A DNA stretch of 64,000 nt from Prevotella multiformis DSM 16608 (lineage in GTDB: Bacteria > Bacteroidota > Bacteroidia > Bacteroidales > Bacteroidaceae). The DNA lies in contig NZ_GL872283.1 in the NCBI RefSeq assembly GCF_000191065.1, forward strand, positions 1,296,447-1,360,446. Reading direction: 5' to 3'. How positions within the stretch are numbered: the stretch's first letter is position 1; every line of letters starts with the position of its first letter. The notes under the pieces were generated by a model, which saw nothing but the letters and a program-made list of their open reading frames with translations, was not told the origin of the DNA and did no database searches. This document shows positions 43,194 through 52,657 of the stretch, piece by piece. Both the position numbers and the translations under genes were made by a program.

Positions 43194-45581
43194 TTAGAAA
43201 TCTACCGTGAGCCTTCCGTTGATCTGTCTTCCCGTGAGATAGTTCGGGACGGCATATTGCTGACCGGCAATGTCCGTCACCCAATAATAGGAGTTGACAT
43301 TATTGATACCGAAAAGGTTGAGACAGTCTATGCCGAGCCAGATGTTCTTGAAGATGATGTTACGACTGCCATCATGGTTGTCCAGCAGACGGTAACTCAT
43401 GCCGATGTCAGCACGACGATAGGCAGGTGCACGGAAAGTATTGCTCTCCAGTTCCCTATGCGGAGCAGAGAAGGGAAGTCCATCTGCAAAAGCCAGTTTC
43501 AACGACATCCGCCAGCGTGTCGACCCGGGGAAGAAGTCGGTAAAGTAGAGATTCAACGAATACCGTTGATCCGTCGGGAGCGGAATACGCCTGCCGTTCA
43601 GCTTCATACTGGTGTTCATGATGCTGAGCGTCAGCCATGAATCAGTACCTGGGACGAACTCGCCAAAGAGTTTCAGGTCGAGCCCTGCGGCATGCCCTGT
43701 AGCCGTATTATCGCCATAGTACGTCACTTTCACGTTGTCAACAGAATAAGGAACAAGTCGTGAGAGCGCTTTGTAATAGGCCTCGGCCGTGAACTTGAAA
43801 GGACGGCCCAGCATTTCAAAACGATAGGACATACCGGCCAGGGCATGGATGGAACGCTGTGCCCGGATCTTCTGATTGAGTGTGGCGTATGTGATGCCGT
43901 TGACCATCGACGTGTCGCGGAGTTCCTTGTAGAACGGCGCCTGATAATAGAGGCCGCCTGCAATACGGAAACTGAGATTGCGGTTCCTGCCCGGCGTGAT
44001 GGTGAGGGAAGCACGGGGCGAAAAGAGGCTCTCACCGCTGAAGTCCCAGTGGGCGAATCGTACACCGTAATTCAAGGTGAAGAGCGTCGGCACGGAATCG
44101 CGTGTCTGGAAATTCCACGCATCCTGCAGATAGCTCTCGAAGCGTTTCGCATTCAGATCGTTGCGTGCCCGCAGCGAGTAGATCATCTTCAGGTCACGTC
44201 CTGTATGAGGAATATTGTAACCTGCTGAATCACGGTATTCATATTCAGCCGAGTTCTCCGTTATCTTTTCCACCTTATAAGTCAGTCCCCCTTCTATTCT
44301 GTGTCTGCCGGCACGATGCAGCACCATCAGCTTCAGACTCTTCACATCGGCATGGAGATAGTCACGTGAATGCTGCATATAGGTTCCTACACCCAGGTTC
44401 TCGGAGGTCTCGGTCTGCGTGAGCCAGTACTGTCCCTGAATGTCGTACCGCTCCTGCTCCTTGGTCGTGAAAGCGGATGCAAGGAGCGACAGATCTGTAC
44501 GGGACGACAGATGGCGTGTAACGCCCAGCGAACCGAAAAACGTGCGGAAGAGATCCTTCTCCTGTCCGTCGAAGTAGACACGGAATTTCTTTACGTTCTG
44601 CAGTGTGCCGAAGTTCGTCTCACGGTCTTCCGGTTGGAAGTCATAGTGATTGTCGGACATGTTCCCGATGAAGTCCATCTGCCAGCGTTTATCAGGCTGC
44701 CACGACAGATAAGTCTGATAGTCAAGGAACGACGGCCGGTATTCTCCCTTCGTCTGGAGCGAACCGAGAAGGTAGCGGTTGGTCTTATAGCGCACGCCGT
44801 TGGTCCATGTCAACTTCTTTGTAGCCAGTCCGAAGTAGGCACTTGCTCCTAAGAGCGAGGCTGAAACAGAGGCTTCCGTCTTCTTTGGCCGTTTATAGGT
44901 GATATCCAATGCGGAACTCATTTTGTCCCCATATTTTGCTTCAAACCCGCCGGCCGAGAAGCCGACACTCTCCACCATGCCCGGATTGATGACGGAAAGG
45001 CCTTCCTGCTGTCCGCTACGCACGAGGAAAGGACGGAACACCTCTACATTGTTGATATATACGGAGTTCTCATCGAATGAACCGCCGCGCACGTTGTACT
45101 GTGAAGACAGCTCCGAGTGGGTCGATACACCGGCCTGTGTCTGCACCATCTCTTCCACCGCATTGCCTGATGCAGACGGTCCCTGCCTTGTCTTCTGGAC
45201 ATCAAGTTCCTCCGTTGTTCCGTGCTGTTTGTTCTTCCCTTCGACAACGACCTCCTGCAGCGCATTGTCGTCAGCGAGCTGGACAAGCAGTGTCTGCTTC
45301 CCCTTCGGACGGCGCAGCACCCTCGTCTTGGACTTATAGCCTATCATCGAGAAGCGCACCTTTACGGAGTCTTCGCTGTGCAGCTGCATGCTGAACTCTC
45401 CCTTGAGGTTGGTCATCGACAGCTTTCCCTGCGACACGACCATGACAGAGGCCAGTTCTATCGGATTGCCGTCCTTGTCGGAGACCTTTCCCTGAAGCGT
45501 GAATGTCTGTGCCGGTACCAGCTGAGCTGTCAGAAGGAGCAACAGCAGTAATATATGTTTTCGGATGTCCTTACGTTTCAT
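43194..45581 (-). CDS. TonB-dependent receptor with carboxypeptidase-regulatory-like domain
   Basis: A 795-residue outer-membrane receptor. ATG 45581 opens a signal peptide (MKRKDIRKHILLLLLLLTAQ); upstream in-frame codons are rejected. A CarboxypepD_reg-like domain (TLQGKVSDKDGNPIELASVM) precedes the TonB box (LQEVVVEGKNK), the plug (NVRGGSFDENSVYINNVEVF, SAGGFEAKYGDKMSSALDIT) and the barrel ending LTGRQINGRLTVDF. It is not SusC-type: it is shorter and has no SusD partner. The substrate is unknown. It lies downstream of rpoD on the same strand and converges on atpG; no promoter of its own is obvious. Confidence 0.88.
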   Translation of the reverse strand: MKRKDIRKHILLLLLLLTAQLVPAQTFTLQGKVSDKDGNPIELASVMVVSQGKLSMTNLKGEFSMQLHSEDSVKVRFSMIGYKSKTRVLRRPKGKQTLLVQLADDNALQEVVVEGKNKQHGTTEELDVQKTRQGPSASGNAVEEMVQTQAGVSTHSELSSQYNVRGGSFDENSVYINNVEVFRPFLVRSGQQEGLSVINPGMVESVGFSAGGFEAKYGDKMSSALDITYKRPKKTEASVSASLLGASAYFGLATKKLTWTNGVRYKTNRYLLGSLQTKGEYRPSFLDYQTYLSWQPDKRWQMDFIGNMSDNHYDFQPEDRETNFGTLQNVKKFRVYFDGQEKDLFRTFFGSLGVTRHLSSRTDLSLLASAFTTKEQERYDIQGQYWLTQTETSENLGVGTYMQHSRDYLHADVKSLKLMVLHRAGRHRIEGGLTYKVEKITENSAEYEYRDSAGYNIPHTGRDLKMIYSLRARNDLNAKRFESYLQDAWNFQTRDSVPTLFTLNYGVRFAHWDFSGESLFSPRASLTITPGRNRNLSFRIAGGLYYQAPFYKELRDTSMVNGITYATLNQKIRAQRSIHALAGMSYRFEMLGRPFKFTAEAYYKALSRLVPYSVDNVKVTYYGDNTATGHAAGLDLKLFGEFVPGTDSWLTLSIMNTSMKLNGRRIPLPTDQRYSLNLYFTDFFPGSTRWRMSLKLAFADGLPFSAPHRELESNTFRAPAYRRADIGMSYRLLDNHDGSRNIIFKNIWLGIDCLNLFGINNVNSYYWVTDIAGQQYAVPNYLTGRQINGRLTVDF

Positions 45582-45697
45582 AACTTCTATATAACGCAGA
45601 GCCCTTTGTTTTATTGCATTCGCCCGACAGTCTCCGGAGAGAAAGAGCATCCCCCCGACGTACCCGGCCGCCACGGCCGGTATTCTTTAAAAGAAAA

Positions 45698-45723
45698 AGT
45701 CCCGCAATCGACATTGCAGGACT
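45698..45723 (-). terminator. rpoD terminator
   Basis: An 11-base stem with one mismatch (45713-45723 with 45698-45708) and a 4-base loop, followed on the minus strand by TTTTTCTTTTA. It lies 34 bases after the rpoD stop codon. Confidence 0.8.
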
Positions 45724-45756
45724 CTCCGAATCATTCTTCTTATGGGTTTGACTGTT

Positions 45757-46629
45757 TCAGCCCAAGTACTTCATCAGCACACGGGCATTGCCGCTCTCAC
45801 GGATCTTCTCGATAGCCTTCTCACGGATCTGGCGGACACGCTCACGGGTCAGTCCCATTTCCGTACCGATTTCTTCCAACCCTTTCTCCTGGCAGCCGAT
45901 GCCGAAACACTCCGTGACGATCTTGATCTCACGATCCTTCAGCGTGTTCTGAAGAACAGCACGAAGATCGTCAGACATTGACTCGAAGTCAACGCCACGG
46001 TCGGTGCGCGAGTCATCACCCGATGACAGCATATCACTCATTGAATTGTCATCGTCATCGCTGAACGGCGCGTCGATACTCATGTGGTGGTTGTCGGCGC
46101 TCTGGCTCTGACGGATACGTGCCTCGTCGATGCCGGTCAGCTCGGCCAGCTCGTGGATGGACGGACGGCGGTTGTGCTTCTGCACAAACTCATTCGTGAC
46201 CTGATTGATTTTCGAGATGGCTCCCACCTGGTTCAGCGGCAGGCGCACGATACGGCTCTGTTCGGCAATGGCCTGCAGAATACTCTGACGAATCCACCAG
46301 ACAGCATACGAGATGAACTTGAACCCTCTCGTCTCGTCGAATTTCTCGGCAGCCTTTACCAGACCGATGTTCCCCTCATCGATAAGGTCGGTGAGAGAGA
46401 GTCCCTGATGCTGATACTGTTTGGCCACGGAAACGACAAAACGGAGGTTGGCCTTGATCAGCTTTTCCTTGGCACGCTCGCCCTTGCGACCGCCCTTGTG
46501 GATTTCCTGTGCCAGCTCAATCTCTTCGTCAACAGTAATCATCGGCTCACGCCCGATTTCAACGAGATACTTGTCCAGTGCCTCACTCGATCGGTTGGTG
46601 ATACTCTTCGAAATCTTAAGTTGTCTCAT
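45757..46629 (-). CDS. rpoD: primary RNA polymerase sigma factor
   Basis: A 290-residue sigma-70 family factor, the short form typical of the Bacteroidota housekeeping sigma. Region 1.2 is near [20 protein letters not shown]. Region 2 is [20 protein letters not shown] with the -10-binding [10 protein letters not shown]. Region 3 is near the middle, and region 4 ends with the helix-turn-helix [20 protein letters not shown]. There is no long acidic region 1.1. An acidic linker ([20 protein letters not shown]) lies between regions 3 and 4. This protein should read the TTTG/TAnnTTTG promoters listed in this window, including its own at 46695-46726. Confidence 0.95.
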   Translation of the reverse strand: MRQLKISKSITNRSSEALDKYLVEIGREPMITVDEEIELAQEIHKGGRKGERAKEKLIKANLRFVVSVAKQYQHQGLSLTDLIDEGNIGLVKAAEKFDETRGFKFISYAVWWIRQSILQAIAEQSRIVRLPLNQVGAISKINQVTNEFVQKHNRRPSIHELAELTGIDEARIRQSQSADNHHMSIDAPFSDDDDNSMSDMLSSGDDSRTDRGVDFESMSDDLRAVLQNTLKDREIKIVTECFGIGCQEKGLEEIGTEMGLTRERVRQIREKAIEKIRESGNARVLMKYLG

Positions 46630-46694
46630 GAATTGTGTACTATTTCCTCCTTAAAATATAGCTGTTTCCCGTTATCCAGATCTGATACGGCGTG

Positions 46695-46726
46695 CAAAGG
46701 TACATATAAATAGGTAAAATCCCAAA
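46695..46726 (-). promoter_or_regulatory. rpoD promoter, overlapping the upstream terminator
   Basis: TTTG (46726-46723), 20 bases, TACCTTTG (46702-46695) on the minus strand, about 66 bases before the ATG. The -33 box is part of the 3' arm of the hairpin at 46717-46750. Confidence 0.8.
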
Positions 46727-46750
46727 CGGAGCGTGTCCCGTTTGGGATTT
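46717..46750 (-). terminator. hairpin terminator downstream of the 46820-47755 gene
   Basis: A perfect 13-base stem, AAATCCCAAACGG (46717-46729) with 46738-46750, and an 8-base loop. On the minus strand it ends GGGATTTTACC; on plus GGGATTTTTTACG. It lies 70 bases after the secreted-protein gene. Confidence 0.75.
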
Positions 46751-46819
46751 TTTACGTTTTTTTATAGGTCGGATTGTGATTGTGAACTCCTTGGAGAGGA
46801 ATTGACCGGGAGGAAATCG

Positions 46820-47755
46820 TTATTTCCAACTATGTTCTATCAGTTTTGAGGTGGATTCCATCTCCATGTTCATTCCCATCATCTTCATCTTCCCCTTCCC
46901 GGTCTGGTCGTTCAACCATCCGTTCTTCAGAAAGTGATAAGTGTCCGTACCGTTGAAGTCGATGTCGGTCATTCCCATGGCCTTCATCTGTTCCCAGTTG
47001 TTCTCAATCTGGGAAGTGACCTCTTCTCCCATTCCCATCTTCTTCATATTGCCTATGAGGAAAGCCTTGACATCCTTCTCTCCCATATTGGCCTTGCTCT
47101 GCGACACTACCGTGAGCATCCCGAGAATATTGCTTACCTCATAGCTGACAATCGACTTGATGCCCTGTATTTCCTTGTCCTCCTTGTCGCCGGTCTTCAG
47201 GGTCTTTCCATAAAGATTGAAGAGGCTCTTCTCCTTGAAGTTGTCTGTGACGCTCTTTTCAGAGAACAGGTCGTTCAATGCCATGATCATCTTTGCCTTC
47301 GGCGAAACCTTCTCCATATCGGGATTCTTTTTGTAGGTGGAATCGATTTCGGCAAGGGCAGCCCTCGTCATCTTCCCTACCACCTCTTCATAGTTTAACA
47401 GCTTCTGCAGTCCACCGTTCACATCCGTCTGGAAAAGAAGAGGCACGTTGTCGACAAAACGGCTGAGCCGGTCGCCCACCTGATAAGCCAGTTCCGTATT
47501 CCCCTCCGTCTTCGTGTCTTTCGTGAGGAACTCCACCTTGTAGCCATCAGGGGTGGCATCCTTCACCTCGACAAATGTCCTGTTGGTCACCTTTACGCTC
47601 TGCGAGCCTCCCCCCATGGGAGCCGTCATGCCGATGCTGGTAACATTCTCATAGGTCGCTTTGTCGCCTTTCTGCAGGCTGACTTTGAGGAGTGTCTGTG
47701 CACTCAGTGCCGTGACGGCAAGAAGCAGTGCAAAAGTAAGAAATGTCTTTTTCAT
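46820..47755 (-). CDS. secreted protein of unknown function, 311 residues
   Basis: A clear signal peptide (MKKTFLTFALLLAVTALSAQ) is followed by a beta-rich start (LLKVSLQKGDKATYENVTSI), a central helical portion and a Met/Lys-rich end (GKGKMKMMGMNMEMESTSKL). It resembles the DUF6263-type Bacteroidota periplasmic or outer-membrane-associated proteins, but I hold that name loosely. No catalytic motif or lipobox was seen. It lies between proS and rpoD on the same strand, 76 bases after proS. Confidence 0.75.
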   Translation of the reverse strand: MKKTFLTFALLLAVTALSAQTLLKVSLQKGDKATYENVTSIGMTAPMGGGSQSVKVTNRTFVEVKDATPDGYKVEFLTKDTKTEGNTELAYQVGDRLSRFVDNVPLLFQTDVNGGLQKLLNYEEVVGKMTRAALAEIDSTYKKNPDMEKVSPKAKMIMALNDLFSEKSVTDNFKEKSLFNLYGKTLKTGDKEDKEIQGIKSIVSYEVSNILGMLTVVSQSKANMGEKDVKAFLIGNMKKMGMGEEVTSQIENNWEQMKAMGMTDIDFNGTDTYHFLKNGWLNDQTGKGKMKMMGMNMEMESTSKLIEHSWK

Positions 47756-47831
47756 AAGCGTTGTTGTTTAGTTTAAATGTTTATTAGGTGTTGGAAGGCA
47801 GGGATGATGGTCCAATCCCTGCCTCCGGCTG

Positions 47832-49313
47832 TCAATAGGATCTTGCAATGATGACGCGATACTTGGCCGGCCTTCCGCTTACCATGTCCGTACCCGGTGT
47901 CTGCTCGAACATATAAGGAACGCAGCGGATAGTGGCCTGCGTGTCTTCCTTGATCTTCGCCTCGGTCTCTTCGGTACCGTCCCAGTGGCAGAGGAAAAAG
48001 CCCCCGTCCTTTACCTTCGCCTTGAATTCCTCATAGTCTTCGCACTCGTAGATGTGTGCGTCGCGGAAGTCCTTTGCCTTCTTGAAGATGTTGTCCTGAA
48101 TGTCGTCAAGGAGGCTCTTCACACGCCCGACGATGCCGTCGAAGCTGACGCTCTCCTTCTCCAACGTGTCACGGCGCATCACCTCAATGGTGTTGTTCTC
48201 CAGGTCGCGGCCGCCCATAGCCAGCCGCACCGGCACTCCTTTCAACTCGTAATCGGCGAACTTGAATCCCGGACGCTTGTTGTCGGAATCATCGTATTTG
48301 ACCGTGATGCCCAGCGAGCGCAGATCGTCGATGACCGGCTGCAGCTTTTCGGAAAGTTCCTTCAGCTGCTCCTCCCCCTTGAAAATAGGGATGACGGCCA
48401 CCTGAATCGGTGCGATACGCGGAGGGAGCACCAGGCCGTTGTCGTCGGAGTGGGTCATGATGAGCGCACCGATCAGGCGTGTGCTGACCCCCCATGATGT
48501 TGCCCATACATACTCCGGCTTGTTGTCCTTGTTGAGATAAGTGACATCGAACGACTTGGCGAAGTTCTGTCCCAGGAAGTGGGACGTACCGCTCTGCAGA
48601 GCCTTTCCGTCCTGCATCATCGCCTCGATGGTATAGGTGTCCAGCGCACCGGCGAAACGCTCCGTCTCGCTCTTCACACCCTGCACAACCGGTACGGCGA
48701 GCCATTTCTCGGCGAAGTCGGCGTAGACGCGCAGCATGGTCTGCGCCTCCTTCTCCGCCTCTTCGCGGGTGGCGTGGGCGGTGTGTCCCTCCTGCCAGAG
48801 AAACTCCGACGTGCGGAGGAACGGCCGTGTGCGCATCTCCCACCGCATGACGTTGCACCACTGGTTGCACATCAGCGGCAGGTCACGCCACGAATGGATC
48901 CAGTTCTTATAGGTGTTCCAGATGATGGTCTCACTCGTAGGGCGGATAATGAGTTCCTCCTCCAGTTTCGCATTGGGGTCGACCTCGACGCCGTTGCCGT
49001 CCTCCGTTGCCTTCAGGCGGTAGTGCGTCACCACGGCACACTCCTTGGCAAATCCTTTCACGTGCTCAGCCTCACGGGAGAGGAAGCTCTTCGGAATCAG
49101 CAGCGGGAAATAAGCGTTCTGCACGCCGGTCTCCTTGAACATCCTGTCGAGCTGCGCCTGCATCTTCTCCCATATCGCATAGCCGTAGGGTTTGATAACC
49201 ATACAGCCACGTACGGCAGACTGTTCCGCCAGTTCTGCCTTCACTACCAAGTCATTGTACCATTGAGAGTAGTTCTCCGCTCTCTTGGTCATGTGTTTCA
49301 GTTCTTTTGCCAT
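47832..49313 (-). CDS. proS: prolyl-tRNA synthetase, archaeal/eukaryotic type
   Basis: A 493-residue class II synthetase that charges tRNA-Pro. Motif 2 includes [20 protein letters not shown] and HTAHAT; motif 3 has [20 protein letters not shown]. It lacks the roughly 180-residue editing insertion of E. coli-type ProRS and has the extra C-terminal domain ending in Tyr (RVIIARSY) that marks the archaeal/eukaryotic form. This form is normal in Bacteroidota. The N-terminus [20 protein letters not shown] matches the family start. Confidence 0.95.
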   Translation of the reverse strand: MAKELKHMTKRAENYSQWYNDLVVKAELAEQSAVRGCMVIKPYGYAIWEKMQAQLDRMFKETGVQNAYFPLLIPKSFLSREAEHVKGFAKECAVVTHYRLKATEDGNGVEVDPNAKLEEELIIRPTSETIIWNTYKNWIHSWRDLPLMCNQWCNVMRWEMRTRPFLRTSEFLWQEGHTAHATREEAEKEAQTMLRVYADFAEKWLAVPVVQGVKSETERFAGALDTYTIEAMMQDGKALQSGTSHFLGQNFAKSFDVTYLNKDNKPEYVWATSWGVSTRLIGALIMTHSDDNGLVLPPRIAPIQVAVIPIFKGEEQLKELSEKLQPVIDDLRSLGITVKYDDSDNKRPGFKFADYELKGVPVRLAMGGRDLENNTIEVMRRDTLEKESVSFDGIVGRVKSLLDDIQDNIFKKAKDFRDAHIYECEDYEEFKAKVKDGGFFLCHWDGTEETEAKIKEDTQATIRCVPYMFEQTPGTDMVSGRPAKYRVIIARSY

Positions 49314-49378
49314 AATTATATTTTTTTGCTTTATACTAATTCTTTAGGGGATTCCCATTTTCTTATAGGAGTTTCCCT

Positions 49379-49409
49379 TTTGTCCCCTTTGCAGGAAACG
49401 CTAACTTTG
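49379..49409 (+). promoter_or_regulatory. distal promoter upstream of the OmpA-like gene
   Basis: TTTG (49379-49382), 19 bases, TAACTTTG (49402-49409). A full consensus match 275 bases upstream of the OmpA-like ATG. Confidence 0.6.
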
Positions 49410-49558
49410 TACAGAAATCAGCAGGCGACCACGAAGGAAAGTTTATTTCCATCTGTCGGGTGCAGCTAATTCTCTGCAAAAATTATGCAAACGAGCACAA
49501 AGGAAGCTTGCTTCCATTTGTCGAGTGCAGCTAACTTTCTGCAAAAATACAAAAAAAT
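49400..49558. repeat. 66-bp tandem repeat, about 2.5 copies
   Basis: The blocks GGAAxxTTxxTTCCATYTGTCG, GTGCAGCTAAYTYTCTGCAAAAAT recur at about 49436 and 49502 (period 66); a partial, more diverged copy precedes them at about 49400. Each copy contains a TAAYTTTG-like segment, intact only in the first. Confidence 0.65.
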
Positions 49559-49600
49559 GTTGGCAATAAATGCCCCATAGCATATATTTGTTTAACTTTG
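49559..49600 (+). promoter_or_regulatory. proximal promoter of the OmpA-like gene
   Basis: GTTG, 20 bases, then TATATTTG (49583-49590); a second -7-like TAACTTTG follows at 49593-49600. The ATG at 49684 lies about 85-95 bases downstream. Confidence 0.6.
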
Positions 49601-49683
49601 CATGAATAAAACAGAATCGGTGCGGCGACAATGTCGGACACTGAAGGTAAAAGATAATTATTAATCCATAAACAGTTTTGGTT

Positions 49684-50361
49684 ATGAAGAATATGAAAGT
49701 AATGGCAGCCGGCATGTGCTTACTGACTGTCGTAAGCTGCCAGACGAAACAGGGTACAGGATCATTGATCGGCGGCGGTGCCGGTGCGGCACTTGGCGGC
49801 ATTGTCGGTCAGATCATCGGTCACAATGGCAAGAGCACGGCCATCGGTGCAGCCATCGGCGGCGCCATCGGTGCAGGAGCCGGCGCACTCATCGGCCGTC
49901 ACATGGACAAAGTGGCACGCGAGGCAGCCCAGGCGCTGCCGAATGCCCGCGTCGACAAGGTGACAGATGCCAACGGACTGCAGTGCGTGAAGGTCACCTT
50001 CGATTCAGGAATTCTCTTCCCGCTGAACGGTTCCAACCTGAACGTATCTGCCAAGAACGACCTTACCAAGTTCGCAGGACTGATGAAACGCAACTCCAAC
50101 TGCGACGTTGCTATCCAGGGCTACACCGATGCTTCCGGCAACGACAACATCAACATCCCACTGTCACAGCGTCGTGCCGAGTCTGTATCGTCCTATCTGA
50201 AAGGGCAGGGCGTCACCGGCAGGCAGATCCGCTCGGTACAGGGCTTCGGAAGTGCCAACCCCATCGAGAACAAGACCGTCAGCCAGGCTAACCGTCGTGT
50301 TGAGGTCTATCTCTATGCTTCCTCCGAGATGGTCCGCCAGGCTAACAACGGCACGTTGTAA
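49684..50361 (+). CDS. OmpA-family lipoprotein with glycine zipper
   Basis: A 225-residue lipoprotein. ATG 49684 starts a short lipoprotein signal with lipobox VVSCQTKQ. A glycine-zipper membrane-like segment (GGGAGAALGGIVGQIIGHNG, AIGAAIGGAIGAGAGALIG) is followed by an OmpA-C peptidoglycan-binding domain (GYTDASGNDNINIPLSQRRA, then QGFGSANPIENKTVSQANRR). This YiaD-like layout anchors the outer membrane to peptidoglycan by binding diaminopimelate side chains. A hairpin terminator follows about 260 bases downstream. Confidence 0.9.
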   Translation: MKNMKVMAAGMCLLTVVSCQTKQGTGSLIGGGAGAALGGIVGQIIGHNGKSTAIGAAIGGAIGAGAGALIGRHMDKVAREAAQALPNARVDKVTDANGLQCVKVTFDSGILFPLNGSNLNVSAKNDLTKFAGLMKRNSNCDVAIQGYTDASGNDNINIPLSQRRAESVSSYLKGQGVTGRQIRSVQGFGSANPIENKTVSQANRRVEVYLYASSEMVRQANNGTL

Positions 50362-50472
50362 CCCGGGAAGAGACCGCCCTGCCCCTCTCTACAGACGGGT
50401 CGAGGGAACAGGGAAGGCCTCCTGCTTCTCTTGAGGACTGCAAAGACAGTCTTTCCAGCCACCGGGAACAGG

Positions 50473-50538
50473 ATTCCCAACGGCTGGTACTCGTATTCCC
50501 AACGGCTGGTACTCGCATTCCCAACGGCTGGGAATCCG
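50473..50538. repeat. 22-bp tandem repeat, three units
   Basis: Three 22-base units start ATTCCCAACGGCTGG. Units 1 and 2 continue TACTCGY; unit 3 ends GAATCCG, which makes ATTCCCA-ACGGC-TGGGAAT a small hairpin. Confidence 0.8.
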
Positions 50539-50590
50539 AATACCGCCGGACAGGTATGCTGAATACAGACTTACCCGGAACCTCTCACAA

Positions 50591-50679
50591 GCAGGCAATG
50601 CTCATGCTGGGCATACGAAGAAAAGCCCATTTCAAAACTCGCTCATGAGTAGAGAAATGGGCTTTTCTTTGTTTTCAGG
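50591..50679. terminator. repeated terminator module, copy 1
   Basis: A 14-base perfect stem GAAAAGCCCATTTC (50620-50633) with 50654-50667 and a 20-base loop, then TTTGTTTTC. The whole 89-base stretch recurs at 52788-52875 with about ten differences. It separates the convergent OmpA-like and phosphatase genes. Confidence 0.8.
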
Positions 50680-50755
50680 CATATTCTGAGGATTCACACT
50701 GGACATCAGACCCTTTCAGACCTCAATAATCGACCGGGACAAAAGACGATTCGGA

Positions 50756-51628
50756 TCACTTCTCCGGCGTACCGCATGGGGAGAATGAGAGCTTTACCAT
50801 GACCGGATAATGGTCTGAGATGTTGCGGCGCGACTTGCCGGTCCAGTAGCTGTTGGTGAAGATGGCATAATGCGGAATGTCGAAATCGGAAGAGACGAAG
50901 ACGTGGTCGATGCGGGCATTGCTGCGGCTGTCCTGCATGAAGTCGTTCCACGTACCGGTGGGTGCCATGCGCTGTCGGGCATTGGCATAGCAGTCGCGCA
51001 GGATGCCCGAACGGGAGAATATCCCGTAAATCTCGTCCGTCTGGTCAACGTTGAAGTCGCCCGTCAGAATCGTCGGCTGCGCCTTGGCGAGCAGCCCGAT
51101 ACGTTGCAGGATGAGCCGTGCACTCTCCCGCCGTGCCACAGTGCCCACGTGGTCCATGTGGGTATTGAAGAAATAGAACTGCTTTCCCGTCGCCCTGTCC
51201 TCAAACTTCCCCCACGTACAGATACGGATGCAGGCTGCATCCCATCCCAGCGAAGGGCGTTCGGGCGTCTGTGAGAGCCAGAAGTTACCGCTGTCGAGCA
51301 GTTTCAGCAGGTCTTTCCGATAGAATATTGCCGCATATTCGCCCTCTTCCCTGCCGTCATCACGCCCCACACCGATGTAGGCATAGGCCTCCAGACCCTG
51401 CAGGAGGTCACGCAGCTGCGTGACAAGTACCTCCTGTGTGCCGAAGACGGCAGGCTGCTCGAAGTTGATGAAGTCGCATAGCTGCGGACAGCGTTGTGCC
51501 CACGCATTGCCCTCCTTCCGGTCATCCGGGTTGTCATACCGGATGTTATACGTGCCCACATAGAGCCGCTGGGCAGAGAGGCTGCAGGTAAGCAGCATTG
51601 CAAGGATGAGTGTTGTCAGTCTGTACAT
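50756..51628 (-). CDS. secreted endonuclease/exonuclease/phosphatase family protein
   Basis: A 290-residue member of the EEP fold. ATG 51628 starts a signal peptide (MYRLTTLILAMLLTCSLSAQ). Metal and catalytic motifs are all present in order: TYNIRYDN, GTQEV, NTHMDHVG, LTGDFNVD, RIDHVF and SDHYPV. The family hydrolyses phosphodiester or phosphomonoester bonds; exported Bacteroidota members may act on nucleic acid, sphingolipid or inositol phosphates, and the sequence does not tell which. It converges on the OmpA-like gene. Confidence 0.88.
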   Translation of the reverse strand: MYRLTTLILAMLLTCSLSAQRLYVGTYNIRYDNPDDRKEGNAWAQRCPQLCDFINFEQPAVFGTQEVLVTQLRDLLQGLEAYAYIGVGRDDGREEGEYAAIFYRKDLLKLLDSGNFWLSQTPERPSLGWDAACIRICTWGKFEDRATGKQFYFFNTHMDHVGTVARRESARLILQRIGLLAKAQPTILTGDFNVDQTDEIYGIFSRSGILRDCYANARQRMAPTGTWNDFMQDSRSNARIDHVFVSSDFDIPHYAIFTNSYWTGKSRRNISDHYPVMVKLSFSPCGTPEK

Positions 51629-51962
51629 GATTCCGGTTTTTATGTGCTGCAAAAGTACGCAATCTTTTTGTAACAGGCGAGCGTGACCGGCATGATTTGT
51701 CTGTACACATAAGAAAAGCCGGTCTGCAGCCGCTTTCTGAAAATAATCTGTTATTTTCCCTTAAAGACAAAGGACCTTCTTTATCCAACTGGCTTGTAAA
51801 TCACAGTTTTTTATAAATTTGCAGACAGCCGTCAGCCTGTAAAGGGCATACCTACTGAAGCCTGGGCGGATGACGGCTTCCCGATATGAAAACAAAAGCG
51901 CCAGAGGCCAAGGGTTCTTATGAGCCCATCTTATCTTTTTCCCTCAAAATCCGTAAAAACAT
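51629..51962. other. 334-base divergent gap
   Basis: A minus-strand TACTTTTG (51657-51650) may serve the phosphatase gene. A plus-strand TAAATTTG (51814-51821) with CTTG 17 bases before it may serve the frameshifted gene. Nothing else is supported. Confidence 0.45.
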
Positions 51963-52657
51963 ATGACGATAAAGCGATTCTTCTGTTTCATCATCTGTCT
52001 GAACTGCCTCGTAAGCCTCTGCTGGTTAGGGCTTCATTTCTTCCAGCCGGACAACGCTCTGCCCAACGCCACACTGGACACAGCTCTCTATCATGCCATG
52101 CTGTGGACGGCACCGTCGTGGCTTTATCTCTTCGGACGGCTTGTAGACTGGGTGGCAGACTACAGCAAGGTGGGGGCGGTGCTGCTGGGTATCGCCCTGA
52201 CAGGTGTCATGCTGCTGGCAGGCATCTCCTACATTTTCATTGCCGGCTTCTTCTCGCCGCGCGATGTACTGTATGAAGACGACGCACATATCGTCCTGAG
52301 CGGGGAACGCGGCTGCCGTCCGGCCGCCTTCGTCTGTGAGAAGCGGGGGCTGTCGGAACGGCAGCTGATAAAATTCCCTTGCCTTATGAGGCCGGGGAAA
52401 CGACCGAATGGAAGTTCTACGACAGACTGGGCGTCGTTGTCGTCGGAGAGGTAAACGAAGGGCCGGTGAGAGAGACCGGGGATTCAAGATGCTACCAGTT
52501 CTATGTGACTGACACGACGGCCTACACCCGGCATCAGGCTGAGGTGCGGCGGTTGTGCAAGACGTACCCGAAAAAGAGGAGGCGTTACTTCACCAGCGGA
52601 CGCACAGACGGCAACGGTGACCTTCCTCCTGTTCCCTTGAATATGAAACTTGGCTAA
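51963..52657 (+). pseudogene. membrane-protein gene broken by a one-base frameshift
   Basis: Two overlapping frames make one sensible protein of about 231 residues. The first frame gives membrane helices (FFCFIICLNCLVSLCWLGLH, VGAVLLGIALTGVMLLAGIS) and runs to GLSERQLIKFPC. The other frame continues as KIPLPYEAGETTEWKFYDRL-GVVVVGEV to 52657. The switch falls at the AAAA run 52370-52373: one more A would join QLIK to IPLPYEAG. The joined product resembles the intact gene at 33340-34011 in layout and in the GL(T/S)Exx...V(Y/V)-type segment. It could be a true pseudogene, a sequencing error or slippage during translation. Confidence 0.65.

Larger units (their letters stand above)
49314..49683. 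other. 370-base divergent gap with 66-bp repeats and two plus-strand promoters
   Basis: The gap holds promoter-like elements at 49379-49409 and 49559-49590 (plus) and about 2.5 copies of a 66-base repeat (49400-49558). A minus-strand -7-like TATTTTTG occurs at 49550-49543 for proS, without a matching -33. Confidence 0.55.
50362..50755. other. 394-base convergent gap
   Basis: It contains the 22-base repeats at 50473-50538 and a repeated terminator module at 50591-50679. No gene is supported. Confidence 0.55.
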
